From: Alphaproteobacteria bacterium
GTDB taxonomy: Bacteria > Pseudomonadota > Alphaproteobacteria > Rhizobiales > Xanthobacteraceae
NCBI GenBank assembly: GCA_005884685.1
Contig: VBAH01000001.1
Location: 1-60,419, forward strand
DNA: 60,419 bases
Direction: 5' to 3'
In this document: positions 26,464 to 34,891 of the stretch, piece after piece
Numbering within the stretch: position 1 is the first letter of the stretch
How the letters are laid out: every line of letters begins with the position of its first letter
The notes under the pieces: generated by a model
Told to the model about the DNA's origin: nothing
Database searches by the model: none
What the model saw: the letters and a program-made list of their open reading frames with translations, nothing else
Position numbers and translations under genes: made by a program

Positions 26464-26878
26464 CACACTCCGCTCGTCCCCGCGAAGGCGGGGACTTAGT
26501 TCTTTCTTTATCCGGGCTCTGGATGCCCGCTTTCGCGGGCATGAGCGGAGGCGGGAACGCCGCAATCCGTTCCCGAACTGTCCGTCGCGCTGGCCCGCGC
26601 GCTGCCACGCGCCGGCGCAGAACGACACGGCATTGCACGCAGAATGTTTCGCGCTGAGACACCTTCGCGCAAAACGGCTGCGTCAGGGTGAACGCGGCGT
26701 AACGATTTCCGCTCGCATTCGACGGTCAATCGTTCGTTCACCGTCGGAAATAAACTCTATGTTTATCCTGCAATTTAAGCTGATCTTAGACCATGCGGCC
26801 TAGGTTGCGGCACACAAGGGACGCGGGGAAACAGGGCCTCGTGACCGATAAAAATATACAAAGCCACACAGGGGCGTC
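26464..26878. other. Spacer between mmsB and ldtR
   Basis: 415 bases without a gene. 26466-26545 contains two GC hairpins (CCCCGCGAAGGCGGGG and GCCCGCTTTCGCGGGC), resembling a decayed member of the GTCAT-type repeats. The last 180 bases are AT-richer and hold an inverted repeat at 26720-26746; they should contain the ldtR promoter. Nothing else is seen. Confidence 0.55.
26720..26746. promoter_or_regulatory. Inverted repeat CGACGGT-N13-ACCGTCG upstream of ldtR
   Basis: Perfect 7-bp arms separated by 13 bases, about 130 bases before the ldtR start. Possible site of autoregulation or another dimeric regulator; the spacing is unusual for MarR proteins, so this is tentative. Confidence 0.3.
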
Positions 26879-27394
26879 ATGATGAAGACCGTCGCGAAGG
26901 CGATCGAGCCGGCCGAACGTCAGGCCCGGTTCGATCACATCCAGCCGCACTATCTCGAAGCCTTGACCTTGATCGAGCGGCTGCATCGCCGCCTGCTCGA
27001 CGTCATCAAGGACGAGTTCGATCGCAAGGGCCGCGCCGACATCAACGCCGTGCAGGCGTTGCTGCTGTTCAACATCGGCGACAAGGAGCTGACCGCGGGC
27101 GAGCTGCGCACGCGCGGCTATTACCTCGGCTCGAACGTGTCGTACAATCTGAAGAAGCTCGTCGAGATGGGCTTCCTCGATCACCAGCGCTCGCGCGTCG
27201 ACCGCCGCTCGGTTCGCATCAAGCTGACCGAGAAGGGCGCCGACGTGCGCGAGACGGTGCGCGCGCTCTACGAGAAGCACGTGCGCACGGTCGAGCAGGT
27301 GGGCGGCATTTCGGCCGACGAGTTCGCCGGCCTGAACAAGGCGCTGCACCGGCTCGAGCGCTTCTGGACCGACCAGATCCTGTATCGGCTGTAA
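26879..27394 (+). CDS. ldtR: MarR-family transcriptional regulator LdtR
   Basis: Encodes 171 residues. LdtR is a winged-helix regulator known in Rhizobiales (including Liberibacter) that controls an L,D-transpeptidase gene and envelope stress tolerance. The winged-helix part runs from ALLLFNIGDKELTAGELRTR through GYYLGSNVSYNLKKLVEMGF to the wing SRVDRRSVRIKLTEKG. The N-terminal FDHIQPHYLEALTLIERLHR and C-terminal helices form the dimer region. The L,D-transpeptidase gene begins 330 bases downstream, which supports the name. A second start one codon later (26882) is equally possible. Confidence 0.9.
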   Translation: MMKTVAKAIEPAERQARFDHIQPHYLEALTLIERLHRRLLDVIKDEFDRKGRADINAVQALLLFNIGDKELTAGELRTRGYYLGSNVSYNLKKLVEMGFLDHQRSRVDRRSVRIKLTEKGADVRETVRALYEKHVRTVEQVGGISADEFAGLNKALHRLERFWTDQILYRL

Positions 27395-27419
27395 GCCGCG
27401 AGCGGGGAGTTACGAAAAG

Positions 27420-27444
27420 CGGGGCGCCAAGGCGCCCCGTTTTT
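27420..27444 (+). terminator. Rho-independent terminator after ldtR
   Basis: CGGGGCGCC (27420-27428), AA, GGCGCCCCG (27431-27439), then TTTTTGTTTT. The perfect 9-bp stem with a T-run makes this the clearest intrinsic terminator in the window. Confidence 0.9.
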
Positions 27445-27459
27445 GTTTTGCGGGTCTTG

Positions 27460-27495
27460 GTAGCCCGGATGGAGCGCAGTTTGTAGCCCGGCTTG
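27460..27495. repeat. Truncated GTAGCCCGG-type repeat
   Basis: GTAGCCCGGATGGAGCGCAG followed directly by a second GTAGCCCGGCTT start. It looks like two left arms in tandem without the right arm, so it cannot form the usual hairpin. Confidence 0.55.
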
Positions 27496-27537
27496 GAACT
27501 CGGAGGCGGTAAGCGATTTCTCCTCCAGGAGATCACC

Positions 27538-27654
27538 ATGGCGAAGAACCCGCACGACAAAGACCAGACCCTCCCGAAGTCCCAGGGCGAGAAAGAAAAA
27601 CCCGAGCGTCCGGGCAAAGGCAGCAAGCCGCAGAACGAGGCGGACCGGCCGTAG
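27538..27654 (+). CDS. Small hydrophilic protein, 38 residues
   Basis: An ATG preceded by AGGAGA (five-base gap) opens 38 codons ending TAG: MAKNPHDKDQTLPKSQ..., highly charged and rich in Lys, Pro, Gly and Gln, with no hydrophobic core, so probably disordered. The strong ribosome binding site and clean position between the ldtR terminator and the L,D-transpeptidase favour a real gene. It might be a leader or a small stress protein. Function unknown. Confidence 0.5.
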   Translation: MAKNPHDKDQTLPKSQGEKEKPERPGKGSKPQNEADRP

Positions 27655-27723
27655 AACCGGCAAGCGCGCGCGGCACCAAACTTCGTTGAGACGGTAGGTG
27701 TGGCGTGGTAAGTCGCGCGCCGT

Positions 27724-29004
27724 ATGGCCGCAGAAAGAACCCACAATCTCGACCGCCGCCGCGTCCTCCGCGCTCTCGCGGCCGGTGCCGCATCGCTCGC
27801 CGCGTCCCGTGCGCTCGCCCAGCAATCCGACGACCCGCTGCAGCAACTGATCCAGCAAAACCAGCGCGAGGGCTTGGCCGAAAGCTTCGACTCCACCTCG
27901 CGCACCATCGCGATGCCGAAGGCCTCGTTGCCGACGCTCTCTCCCGCGACCGTGCAGACCACGGAAGCCGCGGTCGCGCGCTACGAGAAGATCGCCGCCG
28001 AGGGCGGCTGGCCGATGGTGCCGGTCAATGACCGCCTGCGGGTCGGCGTGCGTCACCCTGGCGTGGTCGAGCTGCGTACGCGGCTGAAGATCGTGGGCGA
28101 TCTCGATCCCGCCGCGGTCGAAAACGACATCTACGACAGCTACGTCGAGGCCGCGGTGAAGCGCTTCCAGGCGCGCCACGGGCTGTCGACCGACGGGCGG
28201 CCGGGCAAGCTCACCTTCGAGGCGTTGAACATCCCGGCCGAGCAGCGCCTTGCGCAGCTCAAGACCAACCTCGCGCGGCTGCGCGCCTTCGACACCAAGA
28301 ACGCGAGCCGCTTCGTGGTGTGCAACATTCCGGCCGCGCAACTCGAGGCGATCGAGAACGGCACGGTGATGTCGCGCCACGCCGCGGTCGCCGGCAAGCC
28401 GGACCGGCCGTCGCCCGACATCAACAGCCGCATCATCGAGATCAACTTCAATCCATTCTGGACCGTGCCGGTCTCGATCGTGCGCAAGGACCTGATCCCG
28501 AAGATGCAGGCCGAGCCGGATTATCTGACCAAAAACCACATCCGCATCTTCGACCCGAAGAACGCCGAGCTCACGCCCGCGCAGATCAACTGGTTCTCCG
28601 AAGAGGCGGTGAACTTCAGGTTCAAGCAGGACCCGGGCGAGCACAATTCGCTCGGCTCGATCCGCATCAATTTCCCGAGCCCGCACGGCGTCTACATGCA
28701 CGACACGCCGTACAAGAACCTGTTCGGCGAGGACGTGCGCTTCCACTCCTCTGGCTGCATGCGCATCCAGAACGTGCGCGAGCTCGTCAACTGGCTGTTG
28801 TCCGAGACCAACGGTTTCTCGCGCATCGAGATCGACGAGATCATCAAGTCCGGCGCGCGCTCCGACGCGAAGCTCAAACCGGCGGTGCCGCTGCACTGGA
28901 TCTACGTCACCGCGTGGGCGGCAGGGGACGGCGAGGTGCAGTTCCGCGAGGATATCTACAATCGCGACGGGCTGAGCGCGCCCGCGGCGGCGTCGCGCGG
29001 CTAG
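27724..29004 (+). CDS. ldtP: L,D-transpeptidase (murein, YkuD domain) with Tat-like signal
   Basis: Encodes 426 residues. L,D-transpeptidases form 3-3 cross-links or attach proteins to peptidoglycan in the periplasm. The N-terminus NLDRRRVLRALAAGAASLAASRALAQQ resembles a Tat signal (twin Arg before a hydrophobic stretch). A peptidoglycan-binding_1 domain follows (SYVEAAVKRFQARHGLSTDG, about 140-165). The catalytic YkuD motif is HSSGCMRIQNV, with the nucleophilic cysteine near residue 340 and the partner His in MHDTP. The family belongs to YcbB-like long Ldts. It is the expected target of LdtR, which is encoded just upstream. Confidence 0.92.
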   Translation: MAAERTHNLDRRRVLRALAAGAASLAASRALAQQSDDPLQQLIQQNQREGLAESFDSTSRTIAMPKASLPTLSPATVQTTEAAVARYEKIAAEGGWPMVPVNDRLRVGVRHPGVVELRTRLKIVGDLDPAAVENDIYDSYVEAAVKRFQARHGLSTDGRPGKLTFEALNIPAEQRLAQLKTNLARLRAFDTKNASRFVVCNIPAAQLEAIENGTVMSRHAAVAGKPDRPSPDINSRIIEINFNPFWTVPVSIVRKDLIPKMQAEPDYLTKNHIRIFDPKNAELTPAQINWFSEEAVNFRFKQDPGEHNSLGSIRINFPSPHGVYMHDTPYKNLFGEDVRFHSSGCMRIQNVRELVNWLLSETNGFSRIEIDEIIKSGARSDAKLKPAVPLHWIYVTAWAAGDGEVQFREDIYNRDGLSAPAAASRG

Positions 29005-29023
29005 CACCTTTGTTGACTTCGTC

Positions 29024-29110
29024 GTCATGGCCGGGCTTGTCCCGGCCATCCCGACAAGGGACACACTGTGCCGGCCTAAGCGGGATGCCCGGGTCAAGCC
29101 CGGGCATGAC
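29024..29110. repeat. GTCAT...ATGAC palindromic repeat, copy 1
   Basis: Begins GTCATGGCCGGGCTTGTCCC and ends GCCCGGGCATGAC, with a hairpin at each end. Located between the L,D-transpeptidase and the DMT transporter; in-frame translation of it yields a spurious N-terminal extension (MAGLVPAIP) to the transporter. Confidence 0.8.
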
Positions 29111-29140
29111 GGGGAAGGGTGGTTGCCCGATGGCTACTTC

Positions 29141-30055
29141 ATGACCGTCGAGCAAGGCCCGGGCCCAGCGGCGAGGCACGGCCTCTACAACAACGCCTAC
29201 CTCGTGCTTGCGCTCGCGAGCCTGTGCTGGTCGGGCAATCACCTGATGGGCCGCGCGATCGCCGGCCACGTGCCGCCGCTCACCATCTCGACCCTGCGTT
29301 GGCTGCTCGCGGCCGCCGTGCTGTTTCCGTTCATCCGCGGCCAGCTCGCGCGCGACTGGCCGGTGATCCGCCGCTATTTCGGCGTGCTCGTCTATCTGGC
29401 GCTGATCGGCGGGGCGGTGTTCGGCGCGCTGCAATTCGTCGGGCTGCAGCTCACCGCCGCGCTCAATGTGTCGGTGATGAATTCGCTCGGCCCGGTGTTC
29501 ATCGCCGCCGCGAGCGCCGCGATGTTCGGCGACCGGCTGACCCGCGGGCAATTCGCTGGAATCTTCGTCTCGCTGCTCGGCGTGCTCGCGATCATCACGA
29601 GGCTGGATCCGGGCGTGCTCACACACCTTTCGTTCAACATCGGCGACATCATCATCTTCATCAACATGATCCTGTGGGCGGTGTACTCGGCCTCGCTGCG
29701 CTGGCGGCCGCCGATCCATCCGGTGAGCTTCATGTTCATGTTCTGCCTGATCTCCGGCACCGCGATGCTGCCGCTGATGGCGTGGGAATATTCCACCGGC
29801 TTTCGGCTGCAGCCGACGGTGCTGACATTCTCGGCGATCGCGTTCGTCACGATCTTCTCCACCATCGTGGCGTTCGCGTCATGGACGCGCGGCGTCGAGC
29901 TGATCGGGCCGAACCGGGCAGGGGTGTTCCTGCACCTGATCCCGATCTTCAGCGCGCTGTTGACCGGCGCGCTCCTCGGCGAGCCGCTGATGGGCTATCA
30001 TGTGGCCGGCTTCGCGCTGATCCTGCTTGGCGTATGGTGCGCGGCGCGAGGGTAA
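29141..30055 (+). CDS. EamA/DMT-family transporter
   Basis: Encodes 304 residues with ten probable transmembrane helices and two EamA repeats (first starts NNAYLVLALASLCWSGNHLMGRA; second starts NIGDIIIFINMILWAVYSAS). DMT proteins export metabolites or amino acids; substrate is unknown. ATG 29141 is preferred: the longer frame from 29027 only translates the preceding repeat. Its stop is two bases before the first amidohydrolase start, so it probably moves a substrate or product of that pathway. Confidence 0.88.
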   Translation: MTVEQGPGPAARHGLYNNAYLVLALASLCWSGNHLMGRAIAGHVPPLTISTLRWLLAAAVLFPFIRGQLARDWPVIRRYFGVLVYLALIGGAVFGALQFVGLQLTAALNVSVMNSLGPVFIAAASAAMFGDRLTRGQFAGIFVSLLGVLAIITRLDPGVLTHLSFNIGDIIIFINMILWAVYSASLRWRPPIHPVSFMFMFCLISGTAMLPLMAWEYSTGFRLQPTVLTFSAIAFVTIFSTIVAFASWTRGVELIGPNRAGVFLHLIPIFSALLTGALLGEPLMGYHVAGFALILLGVWCAARG

Positions 30056-30057
30056 CG

Positions 30058-31134
30058 ATGACCATCACCGCCATCGACTGCGACGTGCATCCGACCTGCA
30101 CCGGCAACGATATCCTGTTGCCGTATCTCGACACCTACTGGCGCGACTCGGTGGAGGAGCGCGGCATGGGCTCGCTCGAATCCGCCGCCTATCCGCCGAA
30201 CGCGCCGATCACCGCGCGCCCCGATTTCCGCGGGCCTAACGGATATGCGGCGACCGACGCGGCGCAAGTCACGCGCCAGGTGTGCGACCGCTGGGGCGCG
30301 AGCCACGCGATCCTCAACTGCCTCTATGGCGTGCAGCTGATCTACAACGAGGACATCGCGCGCGCCTTCGCCCGCGCGCTGAACGACTGGATCACCAAGG
30401 AATGGCTCGACCGCGATCCGCGCCTGCGCGCTTCGATCGTCATCCCGATGCAGAACGTCGAATACGCGGTCGACGAGATCGAGCGCTGCGCCCCGGACAA
30501 GCGCTTCGTGCAGGTCCTGGTGCTGGCGATGCAGGAGACGCCGCTCGGCCGGCGCCATCACTGGCCGATCTTCGCCGCGGCGGAAAAGCACGGCCTGCCG
30601 CTCGGCATCCATGCGGGCTCGAACTACCGCAATCCGGTGACCTCGCTCGGCTGGCCGACGTCCTACGTCGAGGACTACACCAGCCAGGCCCAAGGCTTTC
30701 AGAGCCAGGTCGCGAGCCTGATCACCGAGGGCGTGTTCGCCAAGTACCCGAAGCTGAAGGTCGTGCTGATCGAATCGGGCGTGACCTGGCTGCCGGGCTT
30801 CCTGTGGAGATTCTCGAAATTCTGGCGCGGCGCGCGCACCGAAGTGCCCTGGGTCGACCGCAGCCCCTCCGAAATCGTGCGCGACAACTTCCGCCTGACC
30901 ATTCAGCCGTTCGACAGCCCGTCCGATCCGCACGATGTGGAACGCATCGTCGAACACCTGCGTTCGGACGACATGCTGTTGTTTTCATCGGACTTTCCGC
31001 ACTGGCAGTTCGACGGGGACGAGCGCATCCCGAAAGGAATCCCTGACGGATTGCGGCACAAGATACTGGTGGAGAATCCGCTCGCGACGTATGATCGGTT
31101 AAATGGCGCTTCGCTCAGGGAGAGCGCATCATGA
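30058..31134 (+). CDS. Amidohydrolase-family protein (ACMSD-like TIM barrel), first of a pair
   Basis: Encodes 358 residues. The start MTITAIDCDVHP holds the D-x-H metal motif (D9, H11); further metal/catalytic segments are LGIHAGS, VVLIESGVTWLPG and the aspartate in LFSSDFPHWQFDG. This layout matches amidohydrolase_2 proteins such as ACMSD and related decarboxylases/hydrolases acting on aromatic or ring-cleavage compounds. Substrate is unknown. It overlaps the next, paralogous gene by four bases. A Rieske ferredoxin gene follows, suggesting an oxidative degradation pathway. Confidence 0.88.
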   Translation: MTITAIDCDVHPTCTGNDILLPYLDTYWRDSVEERGMGSLESAAYPPNAPITARPDFRGPNGYAATDAAQVTRQVCDRWGASHAILNCLYGVQLIYNEDIARAFARALNDWITKEWLDRDPRLRASIVIPMQNVEYAVDEIERCAPDKRFVQVLVLAMQETPLGRRHHWPIFAAAEKHGLPLGIHAGSNYRNPVTSLGWPTSYVEDYTSQAQGFQSQVASLITEGVFAKYPKLKVVLIESGVTWLPGFLWRFSKFWRGARTEVPWVDRSPSEIVRDNFRLTIQPFDSPSDPHDVERIVEHLRSDDMLLFSSDFPHWQFDGDERIPKGIPDGLRHKILVENPLATYDRLNGASLRESAS

Positions 31135-32231
31135 ACATCGAAGTCCGCCAGCCCGCCCGCGCGCAGAAGACGCGATACGGCATCGTCGACTGCGACATCC
31201 ACCCGAAGCTGCTGATCGAGGACTACCGCCGGCATCTCTCCAATCAGTGGTGGTCGCATCTGCAGACCTATGGGCTGCGCCCGCGCCACGGCTACACCAA
31301 GGCCTATCCGATGCCGAAGATCACGCCGCAGGCGGCGCGGCGCGACGCCTGGCCGCCGACCGGCGGCATGCCCGGCAGCGATCTCGGCTTCCTGCGCGAG
31401 CAGCTGCTCGACCTCTACGACATGGACTACGGCATCCTGAACCCGTTGCAGCCGACGGCGCAGGGCGACCAGAATCCGGAATTCTCCGCCGCGATGGCGA
31501 CCGCCGCCAACGAGCAGCAGGTCGACAAATGGACCGCGCGCGAGAAGCGGCTGAAAGCCTCGGTGGTGGTGCCGTACGAACATCCCGAAGCGTCGGTCGC
31601 CGAGATCAGGCGCCGCGCCGGGTCGAAGGACTTCGCGCAGGTGTTCATGCTCAGCCGCACATCGGAAGCGCACGGACGGCGCCGCTACTGGCCGATCTAT
31701 CAGGCCGCGGTCGAGGCGGGCTTGCCGGTCGGCATTCACGTGTTCGGCTATGCGGGCTGGCCGCTGACCAATTCGGGCTGGCCCTCGTTCTACATCGAGG
31801 AGATGACCGAGCACGCGACCGGCCAGCAGGCGGTGGTCGCGAGCATGATCTTCGAGGGCCTGTTCGAGCAGTATCGCGATCTCAAGGTGGTGCTGATCGA
31901 ATCCGGCTTCGGCTGGCTGCCGGCGCTCGGCTGGCGGCTCGACAAGCATTGGGAGCGCATGCGCGACGAGGTCCCGCACGTGAAGCGCCCGCCGTCGGAA
32001 TACATCCGCGAGCATTTCTGGGTCTCGACCCAGCCGATGGAAGAGGCCGAGGACCCCGAGCACGTGCTCGACGCGATGCGCTGGATCGGCTTCGACCGCA
32101 TCCTGTTCGCGAGCGACTATCCGCACTGGGACTTCGACGATCCGGTGCTCGCGCTGCCGCCGAGCCTCACCGAGGAGCAGCGCCGTGCGATCTATTCGGG
32201 CAATGCCAAGAAGCTGTACGGGCTGGCATAA
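31131..32231 (+). CDS. Amidohydrolase-family protein, second of a pair
   Basis: Encodes 366 residues and is paralogous to its neighbour: D-x-H in YGIVDCDIHPKL, GIHVFGYAGWPLTNSGWPSF, KVVLIESGFGWLPALGWRLD and FASDYPHWDFDDP. Retention of all metal motifs in both copies suggests two active enzymes or a heteromer. The four-base ATGA overlap implies coupling. It ends 30 bases before the Rieske gene. Reaction unknown; a ring-cleavage-product hydrolase or decarboxylase is the most likely class. Confidence 0.88.
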   Translation: MNIEVRQPARAQKTRYGIVDCDIHPKLLIEDYRRHLSNQWWSHLQTYGLRPRHGYTKAYPMPKITPQAARRDAWPPTGGMPGSDLGFLREQLLDLYDMDYGILNPLQPTAQGDQNPEFSAAMATAANEQQVDKWTAREKRLKASVVVPYEHPEASVAEIRRRAGSKDFAQVFMLSRTSEAHGRRRYWPIYQAAVEAGLPVGIHVFGYAGWPLTNSGWPSFYIEEMTEHATGQQAVVASMIFEGLFEQYRDLKVVLIESGFGWLPALGWRLDKHWERMRDEVPHVKRPPSEYIREHFWVSTQPMEEAEDPEHVLDAMRWIGFDRILFASDYPHWDFDDPVLALPPSLTEEQRRAIYSGNAKKLYGLA

Positions 32232-32261
32232 CGGCGTTTACGCCCGTCTTCGAGAGTAATC

Positions 32262-32675
32262 ATGGCGCGGCACGTTGTTGCCCCGGTCGCTGACATTCCA
32301 CCGGGACACCGCAAGCTGGTCGACGTGAACGGGCGCGCGGTCGTCGTGTTCAATCTCGACGGAGAGTTCTTTGCGCTGAACAATCGCTGTCCGCACAAGG
32401 GCGGCAGCCTGTGCGACGGCAAGCAGACCGGGCTCGTGCAGTCCTCCGAGCCTGGCGAGTACCGCTACTCGCGCCGCGGCGAGATCATCCGCTGCCCGTG
32501 GCATTCGTGGGAGTTCGACATCCGCACCGGGCAGTCCTGGTGCGACCCGCAGCGCCTGCGCGTGCGCCGCTATCCGGTGTCGGTCGAGAAGGGCGCGCAA
32601 CTGGTCGAGGGGCCCTACAAGGCCGAGACGTTTCCCGTCAGCGTCGAGAACGCCTACGTGGTGGTCGAGGCGTGA
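32262..32675 (+). CDS. Rieske [2Fe-2S] ferredoxin-like protein
   Basis: Encodes 137 residues, a stand-alone Rieske domain. Cluster ligands are C43/H45 (NRCPHKGGSLCDG) and C78/H81 (IRCPWHSWEFDI). The 32-residue spacing between the motifs is longer than in typical dioxygenase ferredoxins (about 16-20), with the insertion LVQSSEPGEYRYSRRGE. Such small Rieske proteins carry electrons to a terminal oxygenase, none of which is in the window. Its stop overlaps the GTG start of the next small gene. Confidence 0.88.
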   Translation: MARHVVAPVADIPPGHRKLVDVNGRAVVVFNLDGEFFALNNRCPHKGGSLCDGKQTGLVQSSEPGEYRYSRRGEIIRCPWHSWEFDIRTGQSWCDPQRLRVRRYPVSVEKGAQLVEGPYKAETFPVSVENAYVVVEA

Positions 32676-32875
32676 GCGCCGGCGAACCGCGCGAGGTCTT
32701 CTTCGAGTTCATTGCCATCGGCACGACCGTCAAGGTTGTGGCGATCGATGCCGCGACCGGGACCGAAGTTTCGATCATGGGGCCGGCGAATGCGGCGCAA
32801 GCCGACCTCGAGCGGCTGGCGCTCGGGAAGTTGAAAGCCAGGCTCATCCGCGAGGCCACTAACCCCCAGATATAG
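32672..32875 (+). CDS. Small conserved protein (DUF6898-like)
   Basis: Encodes 67 residues from a GTG that overlaps the Rieske stop (GTGA). The sequence [40 protein letters not shown] and [10 protein letters not shown] is a compact, conserved-looking alphaproteobacterial family that I believe is DUF6898 and that often precedes glyA. The name is from memory. Function unknown. The overlap suggests it is expressed with the amidohydrolase-Rieske operon, although glyA begins 91 bases later in the same direction. Confidence 0.75.
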   Translation: MSAGEPREVFFEFIAIGTTVKVVAIDAATGTEVSIMGPANAAQADLERLALGKLKARLIREATNPQI

Positions 32876-32966
32876 CGGGCAATATCCCGCCCGAAGCCCA
32901 ATACTTGGCGCTTTCGGGCCGATATGCTATCCGGCCGGTACTCGCACTTTTTCAGGGAATTGCTGG

Positions 32967-34268
32967 ATGTCCGCGACCGGAGCCGTTGCCGCGAAAGAAG
33001 ACGCGTTCTTTTCCGCCACGCTCGCCGAGGCCGATCCCGAGATCGCCGATGTGATCGCCAAGGAGCTCGGCCGCCAGCGCGACGAGATCGAACTCATCGC
33101 CTCGGAGAACATCGTCAGCCGCGCGGTGCTCGAGGCGCAGGGTTCGGTTCTGACCAACAAGTACGCGGAAGGCTACCCGGGCCGGCGCTATTACGGCGGC
33201 TGCCAGTTCGTGGACGTGGCCGAGAATATCGCGATCGAGCGCGCGAAGAAGCTGTTCGGCTGCAATTTCGCGAACGTACAGCCGAATTCCGGCAGCCAGA
33301 TGAACCAGGCAGTGTTCCTGGCTCTGATGCAGCCCGGCGACACCTTCATGGGGCTCGATCTCGCGGCCGGCGGGCATCTGACGCATGGCTCGCCCGTCAA
33401 CATGTCGGGCAAGTGGTTTCACGCGGTGCACTACGGCGTGCGCCGCGACGATCAGCTGATCGACATGGACGACGTGGCGCGGATTGCGCGCGAGGCGAAG
33501 CCGAAGATCATCATCGCGGGTGCGACCGCCTATTCGCGCGTGTGGGACTTCAAGCGCTTCCGCGAGATTGCCGACGAGGTCGGCGCGTTCCTGATGGTCG
33601 ACATGGCGCACTTCGCCGGGCTCGTCGCCGGCGGCGCGCATCCCTCCCCATTCCCCCACGCGCATGTCGTGACGACCACGAACCACAAGTCGCTGCGCGG
33701 CCCGCGTGGCGGCATGATCCTGACCAACGACGAGGTGATCGCCAAAAAGGTGAACTCGGCCGTGTTCCCGGGCCTGCAGGGCGGCCCGCTGATGCACGTC
33801 ATCGCCGCGAAGGCCGTGGCCCTTGGCGAAGCACTGCAGCCCGACTTCAAGGTCTATGCGCGCAACATCGTGGCGAACGCGAAGGCGCTGGCCGAGAGCC
33901 TGAAGTCGAAAGGGCTCGATATCGTGTCGGGCGGCACCGACAATCACCTGATGCTGGTCGATCTGCGGCCGAAGCGCCTGACCGGCAAGGTCGCCGAGAT
34001 CGCGCTCGGCCGGGCGCACATCACCTGCAACAAGAACGGCATCCCGTTCGATCCGGAAAAGCCGATGGTCACCTCGGGCGTGCGGCTCGGGACGCCCGCC
34101 GGCACCACACGCGGCTTCGGCGTCGCCGAATTCCGCCAGATCGGCGACATGATCGTCGAGGTGCTCGATGTGCTCTCGCAGAAGGGCAGCGACGAGGATT
34201 CGATGATCGAGGCGGCGGTGCGCGACAAGGTGAAGGCGCTGGTGCAGCGCTTCCCGATTTATCAGTGA
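32967..34268 (+). CDS. glyA: Serine hydroxymethyltransferase
   Basis: Encodes 433 residues. The PLP enzyme interconverts serine and glycine, loading one-carbon units on tetrahydrofolate. Motifs: [38 protein letters not shown], the PLP lysine K241 in [16 protein letters not shown], and [17 protein letters not shown]. Length and start (ATG 32967) match alphaproteobacterial GlyA. It heads the conserved glyA-nrdR-ribD series, separated from nrdR by a palindromic repeat. Confidence 0.97.
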   Translation: MSATGAVAAKEDAFFSATLAEADPEIADVIAKELGRQRDEIELIASENIVSRAVLEAQGSVLTNKYAEGYPGRRYYGGCQFVDVAENIAIERAKKLFGCNFANVQPNSGSQMNQAVFLALMQPGDTFMGLDLAAGGHLTHGSPVNMSGKWFHAVHYGVRRDDQLIDMDDVARIAREAKPKIIIAGATAYSRVWDFKRFREIADEVGAFLMVDMAHFAGLVAGGAHPSPFPHAHVVTTTNHKSLRGPRGGMILTNDEVIAKKVNSAVFPGLQGGPLMHVIAAKAVALGEALQPDFKVYARNIVANAKALAESLKSKGLDIVSGGTDNHLMLVDLRPKRLTGKVAEIALGRAHITCNKNGIPFDPEKPMVTSGVRLGTPAGTTRGFGVAEFRQIGDMIVEVLDVLSQKGSDEDSMIEAAVRDKVKALVQRFPIYQ

Positions 34269-34276
34269 ACCTCTCC

Positions 34277-34389
34277 GTCATCGCCCGCGAGGGCGGGCGA
34301 TCCAGTAAATGTTGACGGAGTTGATGGGGTGGCGATGCAGAACATGAAGGATGGAGGCTACTGGATGCCCCGCCTTCGCGGGGCACGAC
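34277..34389. repeat. GTCAT...(C)ACGAC palindromic repeat, copy 2
   Basis: Begins GTCATCGCCCGCGAGGGCGG and ends CGCCTTCGCGGGGCACGAC, with hairpins at both ends (CGCCCGCGAGGGCG; CCCCGCCTTCGCGGGG). It lies between glyA and nrdR and would be transcribed with them. Confidence 0.75.
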
Positions 34390-34401
34390 GGGGGTAGAGG
34401 G

Positions 34402-34887
34402 ATGCGTTGTCCGAAGTGCCAGAGCCTCGACACCCAGGTGAAGGATTCGCGGCCGACCGAGGATTCGGCCGCGATCCGGCGCCGCCGCGTGTGTCTTTCG
34501 TGCCAGTTCCGCTTCACCACGTTCGAGCGCGTGCAGCTGCGCGAACTCACCGTGATCAAGCGCAATGGGCGGCGGCTGCCGTTCGACCGCGACAAGCTCG
34601 CGCGCTCGGTCGAGATTGCGCTGCGCAAGCGCAATGTCGAGCCGGAGCGCATCGAACAGACGGTGTCGAAGATCGTGCAGGAGCTGGAAAGCCTCGGTGA
34701 GAGCGAAGTCACCTCCGAGACGATCGGCGAGAGCGTGATGGCGCATCTGCGCGAGCTCGACGATGTCGCCTATGTGCGGTTTGCCTCGGTTTATCGAAAC
34801 TTCCGCGAGGCCAAGGATTTCGAGACCGCGCTCGCCGAACTCGCCGGCGACGAGGAGCCGCCCAAGGCCGCCGCGGGGCGGAAGTAG
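34402..34887 (+). CDS. nrdR: Transcriptional repressor NrdR
   Basis: Encodes 161 residues. NrdR senses ATP/dATP and represses ribonucleotide reductase genes. The N-terminal zinc ribbon [18 protein letters not shown]...[16 protein letters not shown] supplies four cysteines; an ATP-cone follows ([20 protein letters not shown], ... [12 protein letters not shown]). ATG 34402 starts exactly at the zinc ribbon; the upstream frame is translated repeat. Neighbours glyA and ribD are its usual partners in this order, but here two minus-strand genes separate it from ribD. Confidence 0.96.
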   Translation: MRCPKCQSLDTQVKDSRPTEDSAAIRRRRVCLSCQFRFTTFERVQLRELTVIKRNGRRLPFDRDKLARSVEIALRKRNVEPERIEQTVSKIVQELESLGESEVTSETIGESVMAHLRELDDVAYVRFASVYRNFREAKDFETALAELAGDEEPPKAAAGRK

Positions 34888-34891
34888 CCGC

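Noticed and set aside
26464-26878. Repeated short hairpins considered as a CRISPR array
   Set aside because: Only two unlike GC hairpins occur; there are no equal repeats with spacers.
27268-29097. 609-codon minus-strand frame
   Set aside because: Runs through the L,D-transpeptidase, the ldtR terminator and part of ldtR on the wrong strand; no domain seen.
29027-29140. 38-residue extension of the DMT transporter (MAGLVPAIP...)
   Set aside because: It is the translation of a palindromic repeat, which gives the same kind of peptide wherever the repeat precedes a gene.
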